From Glebionis coronaria (Eukaryota; Streptophyta; Magnoliopsida; Asterales; Asteraceae): a DNA stretch of 64,000 nucleotides. This document shows, piece by piece, positions 23,237 through 34,459 of the stretch. Under the pieces are notes generated by a model, which had not been told where the DNA came from, ran no database searches, and was given only the letters and a program-made list of their open reading frames with translations. Numbering within the stretch: the stretch's first letter is position 1; the number at the start of each line of letters is the position of its first letter. The position numbers and the translations under genes are program-made. Location: contig CM046874.1 in assembly GCA_025667525.1 (NCBI GenBank), positions 663,108,963 to 663,172,962 on the forward strand. The letters are read 5' to 3'.

Positions 23237-26200
23237 ATGACGTCTCAACAAGATATCTATGCTGCGGGTACTGAGAATCGTCCACCCATGCTTACAAAGG
23301 AGAACTACACTACATGGGCTAGTCGTCTCCTTCGTTATGCAAAATGTAAACCTCTGGGAAAGTTGATTGTCAACTCGATTCAAAAGGGTCCGTATGTTAG
23401 AAGAACAATTATTGTGCCTGGGGACCCTACGAATGCTAACCCAGTAGCTGATTCAAGTCATGAGCAAACAGATGAAGAATTAACTGAAGCTGAATCCAAA
23501 CAACTCGACGCCGATGATCAAGCAATTCAAGTCATTCTTATGGGACTTCCTGAAGATGTTTATGCTGCTGTCGATAGTTGTGAAACCGCACACGAGATGT
23601 GGCTTAGGATTCAGAAAATGATGAAGGGCAGTGAAATCGGTTTACAAGAAAAGGAAACTAAGTTGCTTCGTGAATGGGAGAAATTTACGTCTACTGAAGG
23701 GGAACAAATTGAACCTTATTATCATCGGTTCTCAACCCTCATGAACCATCTTAGAAGAAACAAACATGAACCTGCACAAATTGCTGCCAACGTCAAATTT
23801 CTTGATAATCTTCCTTCTGAATGGTCACGATATGTCACTCTTGTCAATCAAACCAAGGATCTTCATGTCGTGGACTACACTCAAGTTTATGACTATTTGA
23901 AGATGAATCAAGATGAAGCTAACGAAATTAGGGCAGAAAGACGTGCCAAGACACAAGATCCATTGGCTTTTATGGCAAACTCTCCATCATCTATGTCATA
24001 TCCCATGGTACCCTACCATCAACCCTCATCAAGTAACTTCCTGCCACAACAACAACAACAACAACAACTCACCGCTTATGGATATCAACACCCTGCTGCT
24101 ATGAATTACTTACAACAACCCATTGCCTGTTTTGATGACATTACTGATCCTACTCATGCTATTAATACTGGTCTTGCCCTTCTTGCAAAGGCATTTAAAT
24201 TCACCATTAACCCCACCAACAACAATCAGAGAATCTCCTCGAATACTAGAAATAGGCAGATTGCTCAACCCTTCATGAATGCGAATCAAGATCGCCAATT
24301 GGTAGTTGCTGGAAACACGGGGACTCAGTTTCAACAATATGGTCAGAATGCTGGGCAGACCGTTGGCAATGCAGGAAATCAGTATGGGCAAAACCGTGGT
24401 CCAAATCCGGGTGTTCTGAATGCAGGTAATCAGAATGGGTTAATAGTTGTGCCAGCGGTTGGTAACCAGATGGGAAACATTGTGGCTGCAAGGGCTGAGA
24501 ATACTGGTACGGGAAATGGAAACAACAATCGTCAGGTTCAGTGCTACAACTGCAGGGGATTTGGTCATTATGCTCGAGATTGTACAGCCAAAAAGAAGAG
24601 GGATGCTGCTTATCTTCAGACTCAGCTTCTCATAGCACAAAAAGAAGAGGCAGGAATCCCACTTCAAGCCGAGGAATTTGATCTTATGGCTTCTGCTGCA
24701 GAATATGACGAGGAAGAAGAGGTGAATGCCAACTACATATTGATGGCAAACTTACAGCAAGCATCAACCTCAGGAATGCATGATGACAGAGCTCCCGTTT
24801 ATGATGCAGACGGTCCCTCTGAGGTACACCCAAGTTTTGATGATAATGATATATATAATATGTCTAATAAGGAGGAAGAGTATACTGAGATGCTTGAGCC
24901 CTACATTGAGACACACGAGGATCAAACGAATACTAGTAATATTATTTCGAATGAGCCTAGTGTGGACCTTAGTGTGGATCAAGTTGCTCAGCCTACAACC
25001 CTTCCTGATGAGACACGTGCGTATTATAAATCTCTATTTGATAAGCTTGCTAAGGATGTAGATCATGCTACGGTGGTTAATAATAAGTTTAGAGAAACTA
25101 ATGCCAAATTGACCACTGAGCTTGCGGGATATAAGGAACGGGAGAAAAGTTTTGAGATTCATCATGCTAAAATCAAGGAACTTGAACAAGCTCATGCTAC
25201 ATCGGTTTATCAAGAAAAATGCACCACTAAGAAATTAAATGCCTTACACTTAAGTAGTGCTAAAAAGATAAGCGAATTGAGTGATGAAATCACTTCTCTT
25301 AATAAACAGCTTTCAACTGAAAAATCTATTATTGTGGAATTAAAAGAAGAACGAAAAAAGCTAAAACATGATTTCAAAATTCGAGAAGATGGGCTTCTTG
25401 AGGATTTTTGCAAAGCGCAGGATAGGATTAGAGAATTAGACAACCTTTTAGTAAAACGTGGCCAAACTATGCAGACGATAAATATGCTCACACCAAAAGT
25501 GAATGAGATAAATTACACTCGATACAAAATGGCTTTAGGTTTTCCTCTTCCCCCTAATCCAGGATACCTTAAGCAAGTTCAGGCCACTAATGAAACTTTA
25601 TATAATGGTAGTGTGCTATTGTCTGATGAGCATGATCCTCCTAGTGTGCATGATTCCGAGGAAACTACTGAACTTGCTGTAGAGTCTCGTTTAAGAATGA
25701 AAAAGCTTGATAAAGAAGTGATACCCGTTTATTATCCGAAAGTTAATCCTCCAACTGTTTTTGTTCGGTCCAAAACGAGTACTGAAATGCTTTTGCTACC
25801 AAGTGAGGAATTGTCTGATGACCCTCCTAAACCGAGTATCACTCGCCGATTTCTAAACGAGCTTAAAGATAACTTTGTCATCCTTAAACGTGTTGTTAAT
25901 TCAAAAATAACTGGAGGTAATTTTACATCACCTGTTCAGATTGAGGTTCAGAAAATTCTTCAAAACGACATTAATCCGATTATTAATCAAGTTGATGCTC
26001 GGTTAGAAAATTTGGAAAACGCTTTTCTAAAAGAATTAGCCAACTTTGTTGAAGACTTTAAATCTTTGACAAAGGAAGCTGATGAATCTCTTGATAAAAT
26101 TAAAGTTTTGGAAAAAGATCTTGAATGCCTCTCTAAAACTCGTGATTGTATTGATAGTAGCCCTGTTGAGTTAGGTACCTCTATGTCGCATAATGAAAAC

Positions 26201-27394
26201 CTCCAAACTGAGCTTGATCTTATGAAAGAGAAAACGGAATCTTATGTCATTAAAAAGGATAAAGAATTCACCGATCTTTGGAATAAATTTGTCAAAAAAT
26301 GTGATGAATGCAAATATGACAAGATTTCGTATGAAAAAGCTCACAATGAAATGCAACAAACTATCGCACGGTTGCAGGCTCAGTTAGGAGGGGTTTCAGA
26401 AACGAATTTGGCCTCGTCTAGGTTAGAGAGTGCTAGTGGTGGTAATGTTCAGAAGCTTAAGGCTAAGATTGCAGATTTAGAATCTGTTGTTGTTTCATAT
26501 AAGCGGGCTGTTGAACAAAGTAAGTCTGTCTATCAGAAACTTATTGATAAAATCTGTGAGAACTGTAAGTTAAAGGCCTTGTTGAAAGATAAGACTTCTG
26601 AACCTAGCTCGATTGTGGATACGATGATCCAGAAACCAGCAACCTCGGGACCCACTCGTATTGCTGTGACTCCTTTTCCCAAGGTTGCTGGAACGAAAAC
26701 TGCTATGATTGCCCCAGGAATGTTTCGTGTTAGTTCTCCCTCTGTGCCTAGCAAACAACGTACAGCAAGCGTTAGGACAAAACCGATCACTATAACTCAA
26801 CCACAAGTTATTGATTTAAAAAGTGCTAATTCTAATAGACGCGTGTCTTCTTCTACAGGAATAAACAACTACACTAAGAGCAGAAGGCCACAGCCTACGA
26901 GCAATACAAGGAATGATAGGGTCCCTTTTGCCTCTAGAAGTAGTCGCCCCAAGATCAATAATGTGGAAGTAGAAGAACACCCTAGGAATTTACCGCTTTT
27001 TAATCATAATCAGAAACCTAATTCATCTGAATGTAATGACTTTAAGCTTGCTATTCGGAATGAAAAATCTGAAGTTATTTGTGCTAAATGTAATAAATGT
27101 TTCTTTACTTTTAGTCATGATGCTTGTGGTTTGACTATGAATGGTTTGAATTATGGTGGTTACACTCGAATTGACAAGCTGTCAGTCAGTGAACAACAAC
27201 GCACTCCTAAGGCTAAGGTGTATGTTCCAAAAAGTACGCATGTAGGGTCCACAGAAAGTCTTGCTAAGCCTAGTAGCCCTAGACTCACCTCTAAATGGTT
27301 GCCTACTGGTAGAAATTTTGACTGTAGTGGCAAAATTATCGACACTAGTAGATCTCATACTGACAGTGAAACGTCGGTATGTGATACGGCTTAA
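23237..27394 (+). CDS. gag: Copia gag with long coiled-coil extension (1385 aa)
   Basis: Structural protein of the Copia element, expected to form virus-like particles in the cytoplasm and to bind the element RNA. Residues ~15-235 are a UBN2-type Copia gag core with 'NYTTWASRLLRYAK' and 'LDNLPSEWSRYVTLV'. A poly-Gln stretch lies near 270-280 and a Gly/Asn/Gln-rich linker at ~350-430. A CCHC zinc knuckle has its Cys, Cys, His and Cys at residues 436, 439, 444 and 449. Then come an acidic stretch and, from about residue 580 to 1130, long heptad-like Lys/Glu/Leu-rich segments that look like coiled coils. A basic, Ser/Thr-rich tail follows, including a CAKCNKC pair. Most Copia gags are far shorter. 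The ATG was chosen because the gag core starts within 20 codons of it. The frame is closed by TAA at 27392-27394, in the same frame as pol. Confidence 0.9.
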   Translation: MTSQQDIYAAGTENRPPMLTKENYTTWASRLLRYAKCKPLGKLIVNSIQKGPYVRRTIIVPGDPTNANPVADSSHEQTDEELTEAESKQLDADDQAIQVILMGLPEDVYAAVDSCETAHEMWLRIQKMMKGSEIGLQEKETKLLREWEKFTSTEGEQIEPYYHRFSTLMNHLRRNKHEPAQIAANVKFLDNLPSEWSRYVTLVNQTKDLHVVDYTQVYDYLKMNQDEANEIRAERRAKTQDPLAFMANSPSSMSYPMVPYHQPSSSNFLPQQQQQQQLTAYGYQHPAAMNYLQQPIACFDDITDPTHAINTGLALLAKAFKFTINPTNNNQRISSNTRNRQIAQPFMNANQDRQLVVAGNTGTQFQQYGQNAGQTVGNAGNQYGQNRGPNPGVLNAGNQNGLIVVPAVGNQMGNIVAARAENTGTGNGNNNRQVQCYNCRGFGHYARDCTAKKKRDAAYLQTQLLIAQKEEAGIPLQAEEFDLMASAAEYDEEEEVNANYILMANLQQASTSGMHDDRAPVYDADGPSEVHPSFDDNDIYNMSNKEEEYTEMLEPYIETHEDQTNTSNIISNEPSVDLSVDQVAQPTTLPDETRAYYKSLFDKLAKDVDHATVVNNKFRETNAKLTTELAGYKEREKSFEIHHAKIKELEQAHATSVYQEKCTTKKLNALHLSSAKKISELSDEITSLNKQLSTEKSIIVELKEERKKLKHDFKIREDGLLEDFCKAQDRIRELDNLLVKRGQTMQTINMLTPKVNEINYTRYKMALGFPLPPNPGYLKQVQATNETLYNGSVLLSDEHDPPSVHDSEETTELAVESRLRMKKLDKEVIPVYYPKVNPPTVFVRSKTSTEMLLLPSEELSDDPPKPSITRRFLNELKDNFVILKRVVNSKITGGNFTSPVQIEVQKILQNDINPIINQVDARLENLENAFLKELANFVEDFKSLTKEADESLDKIKVLEKDLECLSKTRDCIDSSPVELGTSMSHNENLQTELDLMKEKTESYVIKKDKEFTDLWNKFVKKCDECKYDKISYEKAHNEMQQTIARLQAQLGGVSETNLASSRLESASGGNVQKLKAKIADLESVVVSYKRAVEQSKSVYQKLIDKICENCKLKALLKDKTSEPSSIVDTMIQKPATSGPTRIAVTPFPKVAGTKTAMIAPGMFRVSSPSVPSKQRTASVRTKPITITQPQVIDLKSANSNRRVSSSTGINNYTKSRRPQPTSNTRNDRVPFASRSSRPKINNVEVEEHPRNLPLFNHNQKPNSSECNDFKLAIRNEKSEVICAKCNKCFFTFSHDACGLTMNGLNYGGYTRIDKLSVSEQQRTPKAKVYVPKSTHVGSTESLAKPSSPRLTSKWLPTGRNFDCSGKIIDTSRSHTDSETSVCDTA

Positions 27395-30300
27395 TTATCT
27401 TCTAACCCTACAGGAACCTATTTCATCGGTTGCCAAAATATTTGTTTCTTTTATCATTGGCAGGCTGTTGAAATTTGTCTCTGGTGCGTGGACTCGGGCT
27501 GTTCCAAACATATGACTGGGAATCGAAGCCTTCTCAAGAACTTTGTATGGCGTTTCATGGGAACTGTTCGATTTGGAAATGATCATGTTGCGGCAATTCT
27601 AGGCTATGGTGATCTTCATTGGGGAAATATAATCATCACCAGAGTCTCTTTTGTTGATGGCTTGGGACATAACTTGTTCTCGGTTGGGCAATTTTGTGAT
27701 TCAGACTTGGAGGTCGCTTTCAGAAGTCATACATGTTTTGTAAGAGATCTTGAAGGAATTGATCTGTTGAAAGGAAATCGTACCACCAACCTTTACACCA
27801 TTGATCTTATTCAAATGTCTGCTGCTTCTCCAATTTGTCTCATGGCCCGAGCCACATCAACAAAGTCGTGGTTATGGCATCAAAGGTTATCTCATCTCAA
27901 TTTCGATGCCATCACCCATCTCGCGAAAGATGATCTCGTTACCGGTCTTCCAAAGTTCAAATATACAAAAGACCATCTTTGTCCTTCATGTGAGCAAGGT
28001 AAAAGTAAGAAGAAGCCTCACAAACCCAAACCTGTTCCCAACTCAACGAATAGGTTACATCTCCTACATATGGATTTGTGTGGCCCAATGAGAATCAAAA
28101 GTATTAATGGAAAGCGGTATGTCCTTGTCATTGTGGATGACTATTCTCGCTACACATGGGTTCATTTTCTTGCTTCAAAAGATGAAACACCTGATGTAAT
28201 TATTAACTTCTTGAAGAAAACATCAGTTCTACTGCAAGCCCCTGTCATTATTGTGAGAACGGATAACGGTACAGAATTCACAAATCAGAAATTGAAAGCT
28301 TATTTTGACGAAGTTGGGATTTCTCATCAAACTTCGGCTGTAAGAACTCCAGAGCAGAATGGAGTTGTGGAACGGAGGAATCGTACGTTAGTTGAAGCTG
28401 CTCGAACGATGCTTCTCTCCTCTAGTGCACCGTTATTCCTTTGGGCCGACGCTATAGCAACTGCATGTTATACTCAAAACCGCTCCATTATTCACACCCG
28501 TTTCAACAAAACACCTTATGAGATCATTAATGGAAGAAAACCGGATATTTCATTTTTACATGTCTTCGGTGCATTATGTTATCCGAAGAATGATCGTGAA
28601 GATATCGGTAAACTTGAACCTAAAGGTGATATTGGTTTTTTCATTGGTTATTCTTCAACTGCTTGTGCTTACAGGGTTTATAATCGAAGGACAAGAAAGG
28701 TAATGGAGACTATGAATGTTACCTTTGATGAACTCTCGGGTATGGCCTCTCAACATAGGAGTTCACATCCCGAGTTTCAAGGTCAGACTTCTGGACTCGT
28801 AAGTTCAGGACTCGCGCTTCAATTTGCGCCGTCAGAAATCTCATCGTTACAACCTTCGGAACGTGACTTGGAAGTTTTATATGGGCCTATTTATGATGAA
28901 TATATGGAGGGTCCTTCGTCATTTGGTGTTCCTCAAAATGCCCCGGCTGCACCTGCTACGGTAGTTCAAGAACCTCCGACTGCATCTACACCATCGGCAT
29001 CTACTTCTGCACCATCTACGTCAACCTCAACCATAGTACCTCAAAACATTCCAACCACTTCTCCGATTGCTGACGCAACTCAACAACATTCTCAGCAAAT
29101 TCCTACTCATGTTCATCTTCAGAATGAAATAGTTGCTGAAAATGAAAACAATGCGATGCTCAACGAACACGAGTTTGTTAATCCATTTGCGGCTTCCACA
29201 AGCACTACTCAGCCTTCAGCACCATATGTGGATCCGTCGAGCTCGCATCAAGTTTCTCATACACTTCCACATGAACACAAATGGACTAAGAATCATCCTT
29301 TGGTTCAAGTGATTGGCAATCTCTCACGACCGGTCTCAACACGAAATCAGCTGCGTACCGATGGTGATATGTGTATCTATGCACTATCAGTCAGCACAAT
29401 GGAACCAGCAAGTGTGAAAGAAGCAATGACCGATGCATCATGGATTGAGTCTATGCAAGAAGAACTCAATCAGTTCATCCGACTTGATGTATGGGAGTTA
29501 GTACCTCGACCGGACAATATCGATCCGCTTACCCTGAAATGGTTATTCAAAAACAAGATGGATGAGGAGCAAACGGTCATTAGGAACAAGACTCGGTTAG
29601 TTGTGAGAGGTTATAAACAGCAGGAGGGAATTGATTTCGCCGAATCCTTCGCCCCGGTTGCTAGGATGGAAGCTATTAGGATTTTCTTGGCATATGCTGC
29701 ACACAAATCGTTCACTGTGTATCAAATGGACGTGAAGACGGCTTTCTTGCATGGGCCGTTAAAAGAAGATGTGTATGTATGTCAACCTGAAGGTTTCATT
29801 AATACCGAACATCCAAGCCATGTCTACAAGTTAAAAAAGGCAATTTATGGTTTGAAACAAGCACCGAGGGCATGGTACGACGAATTATCATCATTTCTTC
29901 TACAAAATCACTTCAGCAAAGGAACCATTGATCCAACGTTGTTTATCAAGCACTACGGAAACGACATCTTGGTGGCTCAGGTCTATGTAGATGATATTAT
30001 ATTTGGTTCTACTAACCCAAAATATTCCATATTATTTGCCGACCTTATGAAAAGTCGATTCGAAATGTCCATGATGGGGGAAATGACGTTCTTTCTTGGT
30101 CTCCAAGTTCACCAATCCCCCCGTGGTATTTTCATAAATCAGTCCAAGTATGTGCTTGAGATTCTAACGAAATTTGGTATGGATAACTGTGATCCTATTG
30201 GTACTCCAATGGACACTAAACACAAGCTTGATTTGGATAAGAAAGGGACAATTGTAGATGCTACAAAATACCGAAGTATGATCGGGTCCCTTATGTACTT

Positions 30301-30958
30301 AACCTCAAGCAGACCGGACATTGTGCATGCTACTTGTTTATGTGCTCGGTACCAGGCTCAGCCAACCGAGAAGCACCTCAAGGAGGTTAAAAGGATCTTT
30401 CATTATCTCCGGGGAACCATTAACATGGGTCTCTGGTATACGAAGGATTATGGTTTTAATCTCACTGGTTTTTCAGATGCCGATCATGCAGGGTGTCAGG
30501 ATACATTCAAGAGCACTTCCGGTGGAGCACAATTCTTAGGCGAGAAGCTAGTGAGCTGGTCATCAAGGAAACAAGACTGTACGGTGTTGTCAACCGCGGA
30601 AGCAGAATATGTGTCTCTATCCGTGTGTAGTGCTCAAGTCCTTTGGATGAGAACACAACTCACGGATTATGGCTTTTTCTTTAACAAAGTCCCTATTTAT
30701 TGTGATTCACAATCAGCCATAGCCATATCCTACAACCCGGTCCAACACTCCAAGACCAAGCACATAGCTGTCCGATTCCATTTCATAAAGGAGCATGTGG
30801 AAAAAGGAACGATCGAACTGTTCTTTGTCAAGACGGACTACCAACTAGCCGACATCTTCACCAAAGCTCTTCCTCAAGACAGATTTGAATTCTTGGTTCG
30901 TCGACTTGGTATGCGTAGTTTCACTCCTGATGAACTTGAACGTCTTGCACATTCGTAG
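27395..30958 (+). CDS. pol: Copia pol: protease, integrase, RT, RNase H
   Basis: Open from directly after the gag stop to TAG at 30956-30958, in the same frame as gag. The order is protease ([10 protein letters not shown], Asp at 27491), GAG-pre-integrase with the zinc-binding His/Cys pattern (LWHQRLSHL ... CPSCEQGK), integrase core ([22 protein letters not shown] for the D, D and E), RT with DVKTAFLHG and the catalytic YVDD at 29984-29995, and RNase H with [17 protein letters not shown] and DSQSAIAIS, ending with ADIFTKALP. This order defines Ty1/Copia. All catalytic residues I can check are present and there is no internal stop. There is no ATG before the protease (the nearest in-frame codon is GTG at 27488). 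Translation therefore most likely depends on suppression of the TAA, a frameshift or splicing from gag. An Ala/Pro/Ser/Thr-rich linker separates integrase and RT. Confidence 0.93.
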   Translation, partial: LSSNPTGTYFIGCQNICFFYHWQAVEICLWCVDSGCSKHMTGNRSLLKNFVWRFMGTVRFGNDHVAAILGYGDLHWGNIIITRVSFVDGLGHNLFSVGQFCDSDLEVAFRSHTCFVRDLEGIDLLKGNRTTNLYTIDLIQMSAASPICLMARATSTKSWLWHQRLSHLNFDAITHLAKDDLVTGLPKFKYTKDHLCPSCEQGKSKKKPHKPKPVPNSTNRLHLLHMDLCGPMRIKSINGKRYVLVIVDDYSRYTWVHFLASKDETPDVIINFLKKTSVLLQAPVIIVRTDNGTEFTNQKLKAYFDEVGISHQTSAVRTPEQNGVVERRNRTLVEAARTMLLSSSAPLFLWADAIATACYTQNRSIIHTRFNKTPYEIINGRKPDISFLHVFGALCYPKNDREDIGKLEPKGDIGFFIGYSSTACAYRVYNRRTRKVMETMNVTFDELSGMASQHRSSHPEFQGQTSGLVSSGLALQFAPSEISSLQPSERDLEVLYGPIYDEYMEGPSSFGVPQNAPAAPATVVQEPPTASTPSASTSAPSTSTSTIVPQNIPTTSPIADATQQHSQQIPTHVHLQNEIVAENENNAMLNEHEFVNPFAASTSTTQPSAPYVDPSSSHQVSHTLPHEHKWTKNHPLVQVIGNLSRPVSTRNQLRTDGDMCIYALSVSTMEPASVKEAMTDASWIESMQEELNQFIRLDVWELVPRPDNIDPLTLKWLFKNKMDEEQTVIRNKTRLVVRGYKQQEGIDFAESFAPVARMEAIRIFLAYAAHKSFTVYQMDVKTAFLHGPLKEDVYVCQPEGFINTEHPSHVYKLKKAIYGLKQAPRAWYDELSSFLLQNHFSKGTIDPTLFIKHYGNDILVAQVYVDDIIFGSTNPKYSILFADLMKSRFEMSMMGEMTFFLGLQVHQSPRGIFINQSKYVLEILTKFGMDNCDPIGTPMDTKHKLDLDKKGTIVDATKYRSMIGSLMYLTSSRPDIVHATCLCARYQAQPTEKHLKEVKRIFHYLRGTINMGLWYTKDYGFNLTGFSDADHAGCQDTFKSTSGGAQFLGEKLVSWSSRKQDCTVLSTAEAEYVSLSVCSAQVLWMRTQLTDYGFFFNKVPIYCDSQSAIAISYNPVQHSKTKHIAVRFHFIKEHVEKGTIELFFVKTDYQLADIFTKALPQDRFEFLVRRLGMRSFTPDELERLAHS

Positions 30959-32433
30959 TAATCTTGTATATATTTATCAGAAAATCAAAATACAAAAATA
31001 TAAAACCTATAAAAACAAAATAAAAAATGAGAAAACTTTTCAAAAAACACCAAAAATATTCTTCTCCGACATGTCTCTCAGCATCGATAATATGGACGTG
31101 CTTAGAAATGTTGTTCAATAACGACACGGGTACGTACATAAAGTTCGAATGAGAGTTCAAATGTTTTCAAAACATGTCTTTTCTATTTTTCTTCTCATAA
31201 TGGCTTATAGTCACATGTCAGACTATAACCCGGTCCCTAAATAAAGGAAAGTCTTTGACTTATCCTCAACAACGAGAAATTCATTTTTCTCGGTCATGAG
31301 CTTATATCGAAACATTCAAAGTTTTAAGCTCATGAACACAATTTTTCTCGGACTTTTGAGCACATTTTTTCAAAGTATTTCAAAACAATGTGCTCATATA
31401 CTCCCCTATTTAAATACAATCTCTTTTCGAGGGGGAGTATAATGTTTGTATAAACATTTGTTCCAAAGTTTCATGACACATTATTCTCTCCATGTTTCAT
31501 CACTAGTTTCACAAAAATTTCAATTTCATGCAATTTTTGAGGGGGAGAATAGTGATTAAAATGTGTTATCTTGAATAAGGTCTTTGATATAAGTGCTGTC
31601 TCTTCCTAATATGTGAAAAAATTTCTCCTTTATGATGCACATATGTAGGGGGAGCGTTTTTGGTGATATAGAAAACTTTCAAGGTGTAAACATTGATTTC
31701 TTCAACACCTTGACTGCATTTTCAAATGATTTTTCTGGTTACGATATCTATACCCTTCAACACATAAATTCACGATGGTATTGGTGTCAAAAGGTGGTTA
31801 GGTATTCGTCCTATGATCCAACCAGAACCGGAGGGATCTTCCCAGGGACAATCCATTAGAACTTAGAAGTCCTTAGGAAAGATGGAGTAGTTGAGTGTAC
31901 GGGAATAATGCCGACTAATGACTTAAGCTAGCACTGGAACAATCACAACAAGGTGCTAGTTATGACGTCTTGGTAAGCATTGAAGGGGTTGAAGAATGAA
32001 AAAGAAATGTAAGGATAAAGGGTGTAAAGAAAGAAGCCCTCCATACAACTTAGGCAGAAACCGGGTCAATACATCTATTATCAGAATCACTTTGATGATT
32101 TCTGATACTGAAGACAAAGCATCATGGACCCAGTGATGCAATGCACAACCCTTCCCAGCCTACTCAAGCTTCTCTCAAAAGAAGTTTGTTTTATTGTCAC
32201 GGAGTTCAACTCATTTCTATCAACTTTCTCACTCCGAGATAGTAGATATTGAATAGGTGGCAGTCTGCTCCAGCCTCCGATCACCAAATAAACGTGCACT
32301 CATAGAGTCTAGAGCCAACGAGATTCATCAAAAAATCTCATTAGGACACTTATTCCATAGATCAATTGTTGTTCATCATTAGAACACAAGCGATGATTTA
32401 CAGAGTCCTACGCTCTATCCTTGTGGTATTGCT

Positions 32434-32807
32434 AGAACATTCAGAGTGATACTCTTTAGTATTCACAGTGATGAATGGAAATCCTTCCAGTGTTAACATC
32501 AAACAGCACTGCGGTAGGTCATATGTAAGATTCACTTGAATTAAACATATGTTAACTGGAAAGCAACAGTGGTTTGATTCTTAATTGATTCAAACTCGTT
32601 CCAGGTCTCGACGCAATATCTTTATGATCTTGCCAGAACATTCAGAGTAATACTTTTCAGTATTTACAGTGACGAATGGAAATCCTTCCAGTGTCATCAT
32701 CAAACAGCACTGCGGTAGGTAACTTGTGCGATTCTATATGAATCAAACTTGTGTCAACTGGAAAGCAACGATGGTTTGATTCTTAATTGATTCAGACTTG
32801 TTCCAGG
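32434..32807 (+). repeat. Duplicated ~172-bp unit in Copia 3' region
   Basis: 32434-32605 and 32635-32807 share 'aatggaaatccttccagtgt', 'caaacagcactgcggtaggt' and 'ggtttgattcttaattgatt', with substitutions between them, separated by about 29 bp. Confidence 0.9.
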
Positions 32808-33323
32808 AAAGTGAATTGACGACCTAATCAGCAGAATGGAACTGCATGATTCACTCCTTACTTTGAATTATCTTTCGATATATTCAAGTATTGAGAACGG
32901 CTACCACAGCTGGAAATCCTGTCAAGGAAGTTCTTTGAACTTACCTGATCACAGGTACAGTATTCGTACTGTATAACAGGAAACCGGTGGAATGCAAACG
33001 GTGGCGTTATCTCAAGAGTCGCAATTCAAGGCCACATATTCAGGATTATTGAAGAAAGCTCAAGAACATCTAAAGACAAAGACTTCCGCTACTCTGATGA
33101 TCAAGGGAGATTGTTAACAAGCTTTCATGTCAACTAAAAACATGAGTATGTGGGTAAAGACACAAGAACACAAGCTGGAAAAGTTACAAGATCAAGTCAA
33201 GGCAAAGATCAAAGATCCAAGATCACAAGTCATGAAAGGAACTATGAAAGAACTCTCAAGGAAACAAGCTTCAAAGTCTGCAACACCAACGAAGTGAAGT
33301 CACATATTACATGACCACCCCTT

Positions 33324-33332
33324 AGGGGGAGA
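33324..33332 (+). other. Copia polypurine tract
   Basis: AGGGGGAGA directly before the 3' LTR (one T between), the standard plus-strand primer position. Confidence 0.75.
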
Positions 33333-33333
33333 T

Positions 33334-33695
33334 TGTTAGCCGTATTTAAAGTGATGGTCATATAATATACCGTTGCGAAGCTCGTGAAAAATACTATTCA
33401 ACGGTGTCGAAAGCTCTTAGTTATTAATGTTTATGTAACGGGATTTAGTCCCGAACACACAAATGAGGAAGGCCTCCTAAACACTTACTACTTAGTATAA
33501 AAGGCCTCCTAAGCCTCATTTGTGTGTGTGTTTTCCATTTCATTTGTTTTGTAGAGAGAGAAACGTTTGTGTTTCTCTCACTAGGAATTCACACCTTTGT
33601 TTTTCTCTTTTCCTTCATCTAATCTAATCTTTCTTTTTGGTTTAATCTTCATCTTCATTTATATATCATATATAGTCGTGTGAATCAATCCATCA
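33334..33695 (+). repeat. Copia 3' LTR
   Basis: Same 362 bp as 22065-22426 with one mismatch seen; followed by the AAACT duplication. Confidence 0.96.
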
Positions 33696-33711
33696 AAACT
33701 CAACTATCATT

Positions 33712-33728
33712 TTGGCGCCGCTGCCGGA
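33712..33728 (+). other. Athila primer-binding site
   Basis: TTGGCGCCGCTGCCGGA, two or three bases after the resumed end of the 5' LTR at 33709. This is the GGCGCC-G-TGCCGG type used by Athila elements. Confidence 0.8.
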
Positions 33729-34459
33729 GAGGCGTGTTGTGTTTTGATTTGGCAATTGTTGTTTTTATATATAGCCATAATATCTACTTGTATTAGTAGC
33801 ACTCTACTAATACGTATTATCGGTTTTCGTTTTTTGTGTGAATATTATTAATATATTGTATACGTAGAACAATAAATTCACAAGTACTCCAAAAGTGTGA
33901 AAACACAACCTTGACTTGGGAGGTCATTATCCAATCATTGTATTTGAATCTCAAACCAAAAGAAAAAGGCAAAAATACATAAATACTTTCGTGAAGCTCG
34001 ATTTTGAAAAATACAAACTATAAGGTGGGTATAAGGCGGGTATTATAAAATATACCCTAAGGAAAAAGGCTCTTAAGTGCTTCGCGCCGCCTCGTTTCCC
34101 CGCTTGCTTGTGAGTATTTTGAGATTGAAAGCTAATCGAGGGTTTTGCCGCCCAAAGTATTATTAAGTATCATATATACTTTCTTGGTTTTATTTGATTA
34201 AACCCTCATGAACGTTTTGGTGTTCCACCAACGTTCTAAAGTCATCGAAGGCATTCACTTCACATGATCGTTTTCATTCCTTGAGGCTTCTTTAATCAAG
34301 AGATTTGATTAAGGAGGAGATTTGTAGATTTTTGTCTACTTAATACAATCACAAAAATCCAAAAAAGTAAAAACAATCAAAAACCACAAAAATTTTTGGA
34401 AAAATACAAAACACCAAAAAGAATCTTCTTTACTCATCCCCTCGTTGTACGTGAAATTT
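33729..34459 (+). other. Athila untranslated leader
   Basis: About 730 bp between the PBS and the likely gag start. No open frame and no recognisable structure apart from AT-rich runs. Confidence 0.6.

Larger units (their letters stand above)
30959..33333 (+). other. Copia 3' non-coding region
   Basis: 2.4 kb without a credible reading frame, including no env-like frame. It has several GAGGGGGAG-type purine tracts (near 31430, 31540 and 31650) resembling the real tract at 33324-33332, and a duplicated ~172-bp unit at 32434-32807. Confidence 0.7.
22065..33695 (+). mobile_element. Young, nearly intact Copia element nested in Athila
   Basis: Begins TGTTAG and ends ATCCATCA; LTRs of 362 bp at each end differ at one base by eye. 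Exact 5-bp target duplication AAACT at 22060-22064 and 33696-33700. Gag and pol are both open, separated by a single in-frame TAA. Length is 11.6 kb, large for Copia because of a very long gag and 2.4 kb of 3' non-coding DNA. The insertion point is inside the Athila 5' LTR, nine bases from its end. It is the most recent LTR insertion in the window. Confidence 0.96.

Noticed and set aside
24110..26806. Minus-strand frames within the Copia gag
   Set aside because: Shadows of the 1385-codon gag; no motifs and they shift with gag codon bias.
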